Assembly (NCBI RefSeq): GCF_023476645.1
Contig: NZ_JAMCOJ010000002.1
Span: 281,561 to 345,560, forward strand
Source of the DNA: Cellulophaga sp. 20_2_10
GTDB lineage: Bacteria > Bacteroidota > Bacteroidia > Flavobacteriales > Flavobacteriaceae
Reading direction: 5' to 3'
DNA length: 64,000 nucleotides
A program made the translations under genes and the position numbers. A model generated the notes under the pieces. It had not been told where the DNA came from. It ran no database searches and saw nothing but the letters and a program-made list of their open reading frames with translations. Below, in pieces: positions 32,203 through 40,566 of this stretch (position 1 is the first letter of the stretch; each line of letters starts with the position of its first letter).

Positions 32203-33495
32203 TTAAGCTTTCTTTTTTTCTGTTTTTTTATAAATCCATTCCGCTAAAAAACAAAAAATAATAATGCTTAAAGATATAATTACTCCTGTAAGATTAGAAG
32301 TGTATTGCTGCTGTAATAAAGTTACGGTAGCAATTAAGCATAAAATAAAACCAACTAGCGGTATGCTTTTCTTAGATCCAGTTTCTTTGGCGCGTCTATA
32401 GCCAGCTAAATTTACAATCCCAAAAATGAGTAAAAAACCAACACTACCAGCTGTAGATATACTTTCTAAGTCTAAGATGTTAACCAAGACTAATGTTGCA
32501 ATAGCTGTAATTAATAAGCCTATAGGTTGATTCCATAATTGTGATAAAAAGTTATGTGGAAGCTCATCATCTTGAGCAATTTCAAAATTAACACGACTAC
32601 CGCCATATAATGATGCATTAATAGCGGAAAAAGTAGAAATTAAAGCAGCTACAGTAATAATTGAAAATCCAATTTTACCAAGCATTGGTTCTGCTGCTTC
32701 TGCTAAAACATAGTCTTGAGCAGTTGCTATTTTAGAAAAGGGTAGGGAGCCAACAGTAACAAAAGCAATAATAATATAGAGTAAAATTACAAAGATTACA
32801 GAGTAGTAATAAGCCTTAGGTATGTTTTTTTCTGGATTTATAATGTCAGGGGCAGCATTGGCGATGAGCTCAAACCCCTCATAGGCAACAAAAATAACCA
32901 TACCACCGGCAAATAGCTTAATAGGACTTTCCCATTGCGATACAGCAAGTTGAGATAGATTAGGATTGCCAATTAAACCATAAGCACCAATAAAAATAAA
33001 AGAAATAAGAATAACCAGCTTAATAATTACAGCATACGACTCTATTTTGCCTACAACGGTAATACTGTAGTAATTTATGACTGTTGCTAGTATTATGATG
33101 CTGCTAGCATAAATATGAAAATCTAAGGTTTTGTATGTTGTAATCTCTAATAAATTTGGAGCATAAGAACCAAAGGCGCTAGCATAGAGAGATAGCATTA
33201 TTATATAGCTAATCCATAATAAGTTATTTATGGCTCCGCTAAAAATAGAGACCCCAAAGCCTTTATTTATAAACTTTACTGTTCCGCCTCTGTCTGGGTA
33301 GGTTTTAGAAAGTTTTACGTAGCTGTAAGATGTTATTAGGGCTAAAATGCCGGCAAATAGAAAAGCTATAGGAGTACCGCCTTTTGCGAGAGAAACTGCC
33401 AGGCCTAGTACTGCAAAGATTCCACCACCAACCATACCTCCAATACCAATAGATATGGCATCTAGTAATTTTATTTTAGAATCTTGGTTTGCCAT
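32203..33495 (-). CDS. APC-superfamily amino-acid permease
   Basis: A 430-residue transporter with about 12 membrane helices. The first helix has the APC signature G-I-G-G-M-V-G-G-G-I-F-A-V, and helix 6 contains F-V-A-Y-E-G-F-E-L-I. Later A-L-I-S-T-F-S-A-I-N-A-S is also characteristic. The substrate is probably an amino acid or amine, but it cannot be told from the sequence. The gene stands alone, with a 108-bp gap to the antiporter downstream. Confidence 0.85.
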   Translation of the reverse strand: MANQDSKIKLLDAISIGIGGMVGGGIFAVLGLAVSLAKGGTPIAFLFAGILALITSYSYVKLSKTYPDRGGTVKFINKGFGVSIFSGAINNLLWISYIIMLSLYASAFGSYAPNLLEITTYKTLDFHIYASSIIILATVINYYSITVVGKIESYAVIIKLVILISFIFIGAYGLIGNPNLSQLAVSQWESPIKLFAGGMVIFVAYEGFELIANAAPDIINPEKNIPKAYYYSVIFVILLYIIIAFVTVGSLPFSKIATAQDYVLAEAAEPMLGKIGFSIITVAALISTFSAINASLYGGSRVNFEIAQDDELPHNFLSQLWNQPIGLLITAIATLVLVNILDLESISTAGSVGFLLIFGIVNLAGYRRAKETGSKKSIPLVGFILCLIATVTLLQQQYTSNLTGVIISLSIIIFCFLAEWIYKKTEKKKA

Positions 33496-33552
33496 TTATG
33501 TGTGTTTGGAATAGCAAACATACAGATAAAAAGGCCATATTAACAAGTTGTT

Positions 33553-34020
33553 TTACTCACTTTTTAAAAGTTTCCACCACTTTTTTTTCTTTTGAACCAG
33601 ATCTACTCTTGCATCTAAAAAATCAAAATATTTTTTATCTTCTTGCATAAAAAGAGGTTTTCCTTTTATGGCAAAAGCTCTGTTTAATTCGCATTCTGCA
33701 CGGTGTTTATTACCTATTTCTAATTGGCATTGCCCTAATCTTAAATGTATAAAAGGATTGCCAATTGCATCTGGGCATTGCATAGCATCAGACAAAGTAT
33801 CTACTCCCGCTTTATAATCCTTGTTTACAAAGTTTATGTCGCCAATAGACGCTAGTAACCAAGTACTCGTTTCCCAATTTGTTTTAGGTTCTGGCACTAA
33901 ATCATAAGCAGACCAGTATTTTTGCAAAGCATTTGAATATTCTTCTTTCTCTAAGAGTAAATCTGCAGTCTTAGATAATTGTAAAATCTGCATATAAATT
34001 TGCTCGTCCAATTCTTTCAT
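33553..34020 (-). CDS. Small TPR protein
   Basis: A 155-residue soluble protein built of helical pairs of the TPR type: the first at residues 13-45 (A-D-L-L-L-E-K-E-E-Y-S-N-A-L-Q-K-Y), then D-I-N-F-V-N-K-D-Y-K-A-G-V, then G-Q-C-Q-L-E-I-G-N-K-H-R-A-E. It ends in a lysine and tryptophan tail. TPR proteins mediate protein contacts; no partner is suggested by the neighbours. It follows a 119-bp gap that contains two direct copies of GTTAACTTTTT. Confidence 0.7.
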   Translation of the reverse strand: MKELDEQIYMQILQLSKTADLLLEKEEYSNALQKYWSAYDLVPEPKTNWETSTWLLASIGDINFVNKDYKAGVDTLSDAMQCPDAIGNPFIHLRLGQCQLEIGNKHRAECELNRAFAIKGKPLFMQEDKKYFDFLDARVDLVQKKKKWWKLLKSE

Positions 34021-34139
34021 TTGGTTTTTTGAAGCAAAATTTACAGCCTTTTTTAATGATATAAGTGGTTTATTTTTAAAGCATTAATAACTTAATGTTT
34101 AGTTAACTTTTTACAGTTTTAAGGTTAACTTTTTGTAAC

Positions 34140-34616
34140 TTATTTTAAGTTATTAATCATTTTTTTAAAGTGTGGATAATAGATACGTCCCCACATTGGG
34201 TTTTTATCAAATTGGTGTACTTCTTTAGTATCTGGATTAAAAATTACAGGAATTGTAAATCCAGCCCATTTTTTACCACTCTTTAATTTTTCACAATACT
34301 CTTTTGCGTCTTCATCTACATTATTAGAAATTAATATAGATACAACACCAATCGCAGATTGCAATCCTCTTGGCCAACCAGTATACTTCTTTTTTGTAAA
34401 ATTAAAAGAGGCAGCTAAATGTTGATCTAATACAGCTGGGGTAATTTTTTCATTTTTAAAATCTGTAACAACAACAAATGTATTAAGTTGTGTTGCCATC
34501 CAACTTAGTTTAAATTTTTTCTCGTAGCCAATAACACTTCTTTTGTTTAGTATGTTATCGTCTGAGTGGTAAATCCCTTGTGTGTTTAATTTTTGTTTGA
34601 TAGTGTCCGTATTCAT
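34140..34616 (-). CDS. Soluble orphan protein
   Basis: A 158-residue soluble protein with no signal peptide. It has a central strand F-V-V-V-T-D-F, a helix and the segment G-V-V-S-I-L-I-S, and it ends in M-W-G-R-I-Y-Y-P-H-F. I believe related proteins of this size occur in other bacteria, but I recognise no function. A promoter-like element with CCTTTG lies upstream in the same arrangement as before the SMR gene. Confidence 0.5.
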   Translation of the reverse strand: MNTDTIKQKLNTQGIYHSDDNILNKRSVIGYEKKFKLSWMATQLNTFVVVTDFKNEKITPAVLDQHLAASFNFTKKKYTGWPRGLQSAIGVVSILISNNVDEDAKEYCEKLKSGKKWAGFTIPVIFNPDTKEVHQFDKNPMWGRIYYPHFKKMINNLK

Positions 34617-34772
34617 CTTTAGAGCGTTTAGTTGTGTTTTAAATTATACTCCAAAAATAATGGAGTTATAAAATACTATATACCCTGTTTTCCGTGAAAT
34701 ACCTGTACTTCAGTTTTTTAAGTTATAAATTTTAATTTTTCACAAAGGACTATGCTTAGGCGCATTTTTTTA

Positions 34773-35099
34773 TTAGTGCGAAACTGCTTTTAAGCCAACA
34801 ACAGAGCCAATAAGTGTGATGATAAAAAAAACTCTCCAGAAATTAGTTGGGTCTTTAAATACAAATATGCCTACCAAAACAGTACCTACAGCACCAATAC
34901 CTGTCCATACAGCATAACCAGTGCCAATAGGGATGGTTTGCATTGCCTTTATAAGTAGAACAAAGCTAATAGTGGAACATATAAAAAAACCACTGTACCA
35001 TAAATACATATCTGTACCAGTTGCCTCTTTAGCTTTTCCTAGACAAAAGGCAAAAGCAACTTCAAATAGTCCTGCGACCACTAACATAATCCAATTCAT
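34773..35099 (-). CDS. Small multidrug resistance (SMR) exporter, Gdx/SugE type
   Basis: The 108-residue protein has four membrane helices. Glu13 in helix 1 (A-G-L-F-E-V-A-F-A) is the conserved proton/substrate-coupling residue of SMR transporters. The third helix has I-G-T-G-Y-A-V-W-T-G-I-G-A-V-G-T, as in both Gdx (guanidinium exporter) and Qac members. It lies 67 bp downstream of a Crp-type regulator gene on the same strand. I see no guanidine riboswitch in the leader. Guanidinium or quaternary amines are likely substrates. Confidence 0.85.
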   Translation of the reverse strand: MNWIMLVVAGLFEVAFAFCLGKAKEATGTDMYLWYSGFFICSTISFVLLIKAMQTIPIGTGYAVWTGIGAVGTVLVGIFVFKDPTNFWRVFFIITLIGSVVGLKAVSH

Positions 35100-35166
35100 T
35101 GTAAAATTTTTTACAAAGGTCTAGTATAGAAACTGAACTAAATTTTACAAATGATAAAAAAATAAA

Positions 35167-35730
35167 TTATTTAATGGCTGCTCTAATTCTACTTAAACTT
35201 ACTTGTGTTATACCTAAGTATGATGCTATGTGGCCAAGTTGAACTCTTCTAATTAGGTCGCCATTATTTTCTAGTAGATCTTGGTAGCGTTCTGTGGCTG
35301 TTCTAAACTGTCTAGATATAAGGCGTTCTTCTGTTTTAATAAGCTCTTGTTCTGCAAATTTACGACCCCAATTGGCAATGTGTATATCCGTTAAAAAAAG
35401 CTGTTTTAGTGTATTGGTTTTAAGCTTGTATAAAACGCAATCTTCAAGCAATTCAATATGCTCATAGCCTTTTTTGTTTTCAATATAACTGCGCATAGAT
35501 ATTATGGCTTCAGACTCTTTGCCAAACCAAAAAGTGACTTCTGTAGTATCATAGTCAGAATAAGCCCTAACAATTCCGCTTTTAATAAAGTAAATATTAG
35601 GCTCTACAGTAGTATCTTTTATTATTATGTGCATTTTAGGATATGATACCTCTACCACATTGTCTTTAATTTTAATTAAAGATGCTAGTGGTAGTGTGTA
35701 GACTTTGTTAAGTATGGTATCTATTGTCAT
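35167..35730 (-). CDS. Crp/Fnr-family transcriptional regulator
   Basis: A 187-residue regulator. Residues 20-115 form a cyclic-nucleotide-type beta barrel (I-Y-F-I-K-S-G-I-V-R-A-Y). The C-terminal helix-turn-helix has Q-L-G-H-I-A-S-Y-L-G-I-T-Q-V-S-L-S-R-I-R. The ligand-contact residues of true cAMP receptors are not obvious, and no Fnr cysteines are present. In flavobacteria this type often lies beside a transporter; here it precedes the SMR exporter gene and may control it. Confidence 0.82.
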   Translation of the reverse strand: MTIDTILNKVYTLPLASLIKIKDNVVEVSYPKMHIIIKDTTVEPNIYFIKSGIVRAYSDYDTTEVTFWFGKESEAIISMRSYIENKKGYEHIELLEDCVLYKLKTNTLKQLFLTDIHIANWGRKFAEQELIKTEERLISRQFRTATERYQDLLENNGDLIRRVQLGHIASYLGITQVSLSRIRAAIK

Positions 35731-35771
35731 TCTCTAAAACTAATATACTAAAAAGATAAATAATGTAAGTT

Positions 35772-36158
35772 TTATTTTAAAATTGTAACTGGCTTTTTAT
35801 TTTGGTCAATTGCAACAAAAGTAAATTCGCCAGACACTGCTTTTTCTCTATAGTTAGAGTACATTTCTTCTATATAAATATCTACAGCAACTTTTAAGCT
35901 AGTATTACCAACATGCGTAACGTAACCAGATAGTTCTACAATTGTACCAGCCGGAATGGGCATTTTAAAATCTATTTTATCACTGCTAACAGTTACCATT
36001 TGTTGTCGGCTAAATCTTGTAGCACAAATAAAAGCAGTCTCATCCATAAGTTGCATAGCTGTACCACCAAAAAGAGTATCGTAATGGTTCGTCGTATTAG
36101 GAAAAACAGCTTTAAAAATTGTTGTTACAGATTTTTCAATTCTTTCTTCTAAAGTCAT
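35772..36158 (-). CDS. Acyl-CoA thioesterase (hotdog fold, YciA type)
   Basis: The 128-residue product is a single hotdog domain. The helix region reads G-T-A-M-Q-L-M-D-E-T-A, with the catalytic Asp in the M-D-E segment, followed by a central strand with F-K-M-P-I-P-A-G and the C-terminal strand F-T-F-V-A-I-D. These enzymes hydrolyse acyl-CoA. The gene is transcribed toward the Crp-type regulator with a 41-bp gap. Confidence 0.85.
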   Translation of the reverse strand: MTLEERIEKSVTTIFKAVFPNTTNHYDTLFGGTAMQLMDETAFICATRFSRQQMVTVSSDKIDFKMPIPAGTIVELSGYVTHVGNTSLKVAVDIYIEEMYSNYREKAVSGEFTFVAIDQNKKPVTILK

Positions 36159-36238
36159 AAGTGTAGATTTATTTAGGTAAAAATATGTGGTAAAAATACT
36201 ACTTAAAAATGATTGTAAATAGAAAAGTAAATAAGAGT

Positions 36239-36859
36239 TTATTCCTGGGTAAAAATAGCTGTTATTATAAATAACTCAGAAGGTGTAACTACATCTTTTA
36301 TTCGGTTGGCAAAGTAAGGGGAGACAATGTTTTCTCTGTGTAAATCCCATAGATCTGTGTGGCTACCACATTTTGGTTCTTTTTCTCTGTTGTCATTGTA
36401 GCTTATGCATAACTCAATTAATAATTTAAAAAATAAGTTTATAGATGGAGTTAGTGGTATAAAATTACCCTCTATGTCTGTACTATAAATAGGGGTATGT
36501 TCTTGGTTTGTGTCCGCCCATATTTTTCTGCTCGATGTATTAAAAGAATGTCCAATAACAACTTTACCGTTTTTCCAAGGATTGTGTTTGTGAGACATCG
36601 CGGTTCCTTTACCATAGATGTTTAGTTTGGGAAATAAACTAGAGTAGGTGTTAATGTGTAGGTGAGGTAAAATTAAAAGTGTATTGTAGTTGGTGTACAG
36701 GTAACTTAACTCTGGTGAAAGTACATGTTCTTTAACAGCTGTTATTGGCGCTGTGTTTTCTCGGTTTAGAAAGTCGTTTTTGCTACCAAATTTGGTAGTT
36801 CGTAATATATTTTGAAAATCTTTTAAAGTGTTACTAAATTCTTAAATACTATTTTTCAT
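36239..36859 (-). pseudogene. Unknown gene broken by an in-frame stop near its start
   Basis: A 119-residue ORF starts at ATG 36,598, but the same frame stays open upstream with coding-like sequence for another 81 codons. There is no other ATG, and the frame runs back to a TAA at 36,842-36,844. Just before that stop, in frame, is ATG AAA AAT AGT ATT (from 36,859). The simplest reading is a gene of about 206 codons with a nonsense mutation at codon 6. The upstream part reads I-T-A-V-K-E-H-V-L-S-P-E-L-S-Y-L-Y. I recognise no family. It may still be expressed from ATG 36,598 as a short protein. Confidence 0.6.
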
Positions 36860-37211
36860 ACTTTATTTTCCTAACGAAATACTAATGTAGTTGTTTTTTG
36901 AGCCTAATCCTTATTCATTTTATAATCGCTTGTATCTAATTTATAACTGTATTTTAATAGAACCTGACATAGTTGCTGATTTAAGTTGCTCTTTTTTTTA
37001 CGTATTATAAAATATGCTGTTTTACTACTTACAAAGGGCTGTAGCAGTTTTTTGTTGTTTTTAGTTTGATAATAAACAGGTTTGAGCTCTTTTGTGTCAG
37101 GTTTTTAGTCCTTTGGCTTGGTTTTGGCAGAAAAGTAAGTCTAAGTTTAAAATAAAATATAGACTGCGTAAAAATTATGCAAAGGATATTTTAAAAATTG
37201 AAAATTACAAT
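36860..37211. other. Intergenic region before the FKBP gene
   Basis: About 350 bp without a convincing gene. It contains CTAACGAAATACTAATG at 36,871-36,887, which shares 11 of 17 positions with the core of the island element but lacks the right box at +44. The open frame leading into the FKBP gene from 37,092 looks non-coding. No terminator or clear promoter is seen. Confidence 0.5.
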
Positions 37212-37640
37212 ATGAGTATAGTTAAGGAAAACAACACGGTTAAAGTAAATTACACAGGAAAGTTATCTGACGGGCAAGTTTTTGATAGTTCTGAAGGAAA
37301 AGAACCGTTAGAGTTTACTTTAGGGCAAGGACAATTAATACCTGGATTTGAAAAAGGGTTAATTGATATGAAAGTAAATGAGAAAAAGACAATTACAATT
37401 GCCAAAGAAGAAGCTTATGGTGAGGTTAATGAGGCTTTAATACAAGAAGTGAAAAAGGCAGAACTTCCTCAAGATATGGAGCCTAAAGTTGGTATGGGAT
37501 TAGTTTCTCAGTCTCCTGACGGAAAAGAAATGAATTTACTTGTAGTAGAGGTTAAAGAGGAGAGCATTGTTGTAGATGCAAACCACCCTTTAGCAGGTAA
37601 AGACCTTATTTTTGATCTTGAAGTAGTAGAGATTAAATAA
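37212..37640 (+). CDS. FKBP-type peptidyl-prolyl isomerase, SlyD-like
   Basis: I use ATG 37,212 (142 residues, MSIVKENNTVKVNYTGKLSD); an earlier ATG at 37,092 adds unrelated sequence. The N-terminal FKBP core has G-Q-V-F-D-S-S and L-I-P-G-F-E-K-G-L. The middle region (K-E-E-A-Y-G-E-V-N-E, L-I-Q-E-V) is the insert-in-flap of SlyD, and V-D-A-N-H-P-L-A-G-K-D-L-I-F closes the FKBP part. It should speed proline isomerisation and act as a chaperone. The histidine-rich metal-binding tail of E. coli SlyD is absent. Confidence 0.92.
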   Translation: MSIVKENNTVKVNYTGKLSDGQVFDSSEGKEPLEFTLGQGQLIPGFEKGLIDMKVNEKKTITIAKEEAYGEVNEALIQEVKKAELPQDMEPKVGMGLVSQSPDGKEMNLLVVEVKEESIVVDANHPLAGKDLIFDLEVVEIK

Positions 37641-37660
37641 GCATCTCTTTTTATAAAATA

Positions 37661-37699
37661 AAAACCCGATAAACTTTAATAGCGTTTATCGGGTTTTTT
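37661..37699 (+). terminator. Terminator of the FKBP gene
   Basis: AAAACCCGATAAAC (37,661-37,674) pairs with GTTTATCGGGTTTT (37,684-37,697), followed by more T. It lies 20 bp after the stop. Confidence 0.92.
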
Positions 37700-37737
37700 G
37701 GTTCGTTGTAATTGATGTTTTTAAATGAGTATTCGTT

Positions 37738-38457
37738 TCATTTTTTTTTCATCAAATTACTTGTCAATTGTTTATTGTGAATAAGGACCAGAACAGTTCT
37801 TATAAATATAAAAGATAAAGCTAAGCTTGTGTATGAAAGTGAAGAATCCTTAAATTCTATAAAAACACAAAATGTGAATAAAACACAAAACGCTATACTT
37901 AGTATAATAGATAGTAACCCTAGAGGTTTAAGTTTGTTAATATATGTTTTGTGCTTCTCTGTAAATCTGTTATTGTTAATTGATATAAAAATATTATTGT
38001 AACCATAAAGTGGAGGCGAGTTAAAAATGGTGACATATTCATACTCAATGTTTACTGTTTCTCCTTTTTTTGGAATTGTAATCATATCTGGAGTAATTAA
38101 AGTAATTCTCTTCCCGTCTACCTCAGATGAGTACTCCATATCTCTGGCATTTGTTCCTTTTAAAAGTATTTTCCATTGTCCTTTTTCAGAATTTATGAGA
38201 TAGGTTGGTTTTACCTTAGAGTCAATGATGGTTATCCAAATAGCTAAAGTATAGAATGCTAATCCGATATCAAAAACTAGAAGTAATACACCCAGAAAAA
38301 AGTTCTCACAAAAGGATAGGTATGTAAGATACCAGAAAATTATATTTAATAAAATAGCGAAAATAAAAGATTCTATATGTAAAATACGGATGGTTCTTGC
38401 GCATTTTTCAATAATAGATTGTTCAATTTTATTAGGAAATCTAGTGCTTTTATTCAT
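37738..38457 (-). CDS. Membrane protein, third gene of the cation-efflux operon
   Basis: A 239-residue protein with two hydrophobic segments at about residues 30-75, a soluble beta-rich middle (about 80-175, including I-P-K-K-G-E-T-V-N-I-E-Y-E-Y), and two more segments near 182-205 and 212-232. It shares an 8-bp overlap with the 59-residue gene upstream, whose TAA lies inside its first codons, so translation is probably coupled. I recognise no family; the layout recalls DUF3592-type proteins. Confidence 0.6.
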   Translation of the reverse strand: MNKSTRFPNKIEQSIIEKCARTIRILHIESFIFAILLNIIFWYLTYLSFCENFFLGVLLLVFDIGLAFYTLAIWITIIDSKVKPTYLINSEKGQWKILLKGTNARDMEYSSEVDGKRITLITPDMITIPKKGETVNIEYEYVTIFNSPPLYGYNNIFISINNNRFTEKHKTYINKLKPLGLLSIILSIAFCVLFTFCVFIEFKDSSLSYTSLALSFIFIRTVLVLIHNKQLTSNLMKKK

Positions 38458-38629
38458 TCTTGGCGGTCTTCATTTTTTTATAGCCAGTGTAAGCAAGTAA
38501 TGCGCCATTTACAATACATATAATACCAATAATTTTTTGTTGTAGTGTAAGTAAAGCAATACCGCCTATTACACCGCAAATACCAAATGTTGCTAGCTGT
38601 TTGCCTTTATGATGCTGTTTGTTATCCAT
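38450..38629 (-). CDS. 59-residue two-helix membrane protein
   Basis: A complete frame from ATG 38,629 (MDNKQHHKGKQLATFGICGV) to TAA 38,450. It has two predicted helices (about residues 12-28 and 33-49) with a Gln-Gln-Lys turn, and a basic C terminus. It starts 16 bp after the stop of the cation-efflux gene and overlaps the next gene by 8 bp (ATGAATAA), the sign of an operon with translational coupling. The length, just below common cut-offs, explains why such genes are missed. The function is unknown. Confidence 0.7.
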   Translation of the reverse strand: MDNKQHHKGKQLATFGICGVIGGIALLTLQQKIIGIICIVNGALLAYTGYKKMKTAKNE

Positions 38630-38645
38630 TTTTAATGTGTTTATG

Positions 38646-39533
38646 CTACTCGTATTTGTCTGGTTCTATATGTATTAAAACATATTCTAGGTTCCGAATT
38701 TTCTCCATAAGATAATCTTTTAATTTATGAGATATATCGTGACCTTCTTTTACTGTAATTTTTCCGTCTACAATGGCGTGTAAATCGATATGAAATTTCA
38801 TACCGGCTTTACGAATAAAACATTTTTCAGTTCCTAAAACACCATCAACCTCTAAAGCTTTATTTCTAATATCCAGTAATAAATCGTCATAGAGCTGTTC
38901 GTCCATTACCTCGCTTAAAGCAGGTCTTAAAATTAAGTAACTATTGTATAGTATAAAACCAGAGGCAAGTAGAGCAGCCCAATCATCCGCAGTCTCATAT
39001 CCTTTACCACAAATTACAGCAATAGAAATACCAATAAATGCCATTACAGATGTTATAGCATCGCTTCTGTGGTGCCAAGCTTCTGCTTTTAAAGATGTGC
39101 TTTGTATTTCTTTACTTTTTTTTAGAACAATGCGGTATAGTGCTTCTTTCCAAATAATAATAACACCTAAAACTAGAAGTGTCCAAGCTTTTGGTACTTT
39201 GTGTGGTGTTTGTATATTTTGTATGCTCTCGTATGCAATAACTGTTGCCGAGGTAACTAAAAAGGCAACAACTAAAAATGTAATTAGTGGTTCTATTTTT
39301 CCATGACCGTATGGGTGATTTTCATCTGCTGGTCGTTTTGCATATTTAAAGCCAAGCAATACCAATAGCGAAGAAAAAATATCGGTGGTAGATTCTATTG
39401 CATCGGCAATTAATGCATATGAGTTGCCAAAAAAACCGGCAAGTCCTTTTATTATAGCCAAACAGATGTTGCCAAAGATGCTAAAATAAGTAGTTTTTAT
39501 GGCTGTGTCCTCAATATTCATAGTATTCTGCAA
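38646..39533 (-). CDS. Cation diffusion facilitator (CDF) transporter
   Basis: A 295-residue CDF exporter with six membrane helices. The metal site is formed by A-D-A-I-E-S-T-T-D in helix 2 and H-H-R-S-D-A in helix 5, and the loop N-H-P-Y-G-H-G-K-I-E-P follows the family rule. A cytoplasmic C-terminal domain carries V-D-G-V-L-G and histidines. Zn2+, Fe2+ or Mn2+ are the usual substrates; helix-2 Asp-x3-Asp rather than His-x3-Asp argues against a strictly Zn-type site. An alternative start is Met5 (39,521). It leads an operon with two small membrane proteins. Confidence 0.88.
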   Translation of the reverse strand: MQNTMNIEDTAIKTTYFSIFGNICLAIIKGLAGFFGNSYALIADAIESTTDIFSSLLVLLGFKYAKRPADENHPYGHGKIEPLITFLVVAFLVTSATVIAYESIQNIQTPHKVPKAWTLLVLGVIIIWKEALYRIVLKKSKEIQSTSLKAEAWHHRSDAITSVMAFIGISIAVICGKGYETADDWAALLASGFILYNSYLILRPALSEVMDEQLYDDLLLDIRNKALEVDGVLGTEKCFIRKAGMKFHIDLHAIVDGKITVKEGHDISHKLKDYLMEKIRNLEYVLIHIEPDKYE

Positions 39534-39706
39534 TGCCTAACTAGGTTTGTTTTATACCGTAAAGGTAAATATTTTGGTCTGCTTACCAGTGTTTGCCTAC
39601 AGCAGAATTACTGTTAAATTATTAGTTACTTTGTACTATAAAGCCATAATAATTGTTATTAATTTTTTAGTAAAAAATAGCTTTTATTTAAAGATTTTAG
39701 TATTCG

Positions 39707-40390
39707 TTAAACTGCGCGTTGTACAACTTCAAAAACCTTATTGTCATCGCATTTTAAAGTTTTAGAAGGGTATTTTAAAATTAAAGCATAGTCATGCGTA
39801 GCCATTAAAATTGTACGGCCAGTTTTGTTTATGTCTTGCAACACTTTCATGACCTCTACGCTAGTTTGTGGGTCTAAATTCCCTGTGGGTTCATCTGCTA
39901 AAATAAGTTCAGGATCGTTAAGTAGTGCGCGTGCAATTGCTACACGTTGTTGTTCTCCGCCAGAAAGCTCATGCGGAAACTTAAATCCTTTAGTTTTCAT
40001 ACCAACCTTATCTAAAACTTCTTCAATTTTAGAATCCATTTTAGTGCGGTCTTTCCAGCCAGTAGCTTTTAAAACAAATAGTAAATTATTATTTATTGTA
40101 CGGTCTGGAAGTAGTTTAAAATCTTGAAAAACCACACCTAGTTTACGTCGTAAAAAAGGAATGTCTTTTTCCTGCATTGTTTTTAAATTTACATCAACAA
40201 TATTGCCTGTACCTTCTCTAAGCGCTAAGTCGCCATAAAGAGTTTTCATAAAACTACTTTTTCCGCTTCCTGTTTTTCCAATTAGGTATACAAACTCGCC
40301 CTTTTTTATTTCTAAGGAAATGTTGTTTAGGACAAGGCTTTCTTTTTGGTATACAGCTACGTCTTTAAGTTCTAAAATGATGTCTTGCAT
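39707..40390 (-). CDS. ftsE: Cell-division ABC ATPase FtsE
   Basis: A 227-residue ABC ATPase. It has Walker A G-K-T-G-S-G-K-S-S, the Q-loop F-Q-D-F-K-L-L-P-D, the signature L-S-G-G-E-Q-Q-R-V, Walker B L-I-L-A-D-E-P-T and the switch H-D-Y. The F-Q-D-F-K-L-L-P segment with N-N at the start of the next helix, and the length, agree with FtsE. FtsE works with the membrane protein FtsX to activate cell-wall hydrolases at division; ftsX is not adjacent here, as usual in Bacteroidota. It is divergent from the TPR gene. Confidence 0.85.
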   Translation of the reverse strand: MQDIILELKDVAVYQKESLVLNNISLEIKKGEFVYLIGKTGSGKSSFMKTLYGDLALREGTGNIVDVNLKTMQEKDIPFLRRKLGVVFQDFKLLPDRTINNNLLFVLKATGWKDRTKMDSKIEEVLDKVGMKTKGFKFPHELSGGEQQRVAIARALLNDPELILADEPTGNLDPQTSVEVMKVLQDINKTGRTILMATHDYALILKYPSKTLKCDDNKVFEVVQRAV

Positions 40391-40566
40391 AAATTTTGAT
40401 GTAAATAAATTTACTGGTATTATTGTTGATATAAAAGTAATAAGTTTAAGGGTAAAAGTAACGTGCTTTGGTAAAAAATATTTTTCTTAGTGCTAGATAT
40501 ACTTTTAGCCCTTTTTAACGTTATATAATTTAACTAAAGGTATCTCACTATAATGCCTAAGTCTAT

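Noticed and set aside
34102-34136. Two direct copies of GTTAACTTTTT, 22 bp apart
   Set aside because: Short and AT-rich in a noncoding gap; likely chance, with no promoter motif attached.
35100-35166. Guanidine riboswitch before the SMR exporter gene
   Set aside because: The 67-bp gap is too short and shows none of the conserved ACGR-type motifs of the known guanidine riboswitches.
36871-36887. CTAACGAAATACTAATG as a copy of the element outside the island
   Set aside because: Only 11 of 17 core positions match, and neither the AAATAT left end nor the right box at +44 is present.
39534-39706. ORF antisense to the start of the cation-efflux promoter region
   Set aside because: The frame has poor composition and overlaps the end of ftsE; it is a shadow.
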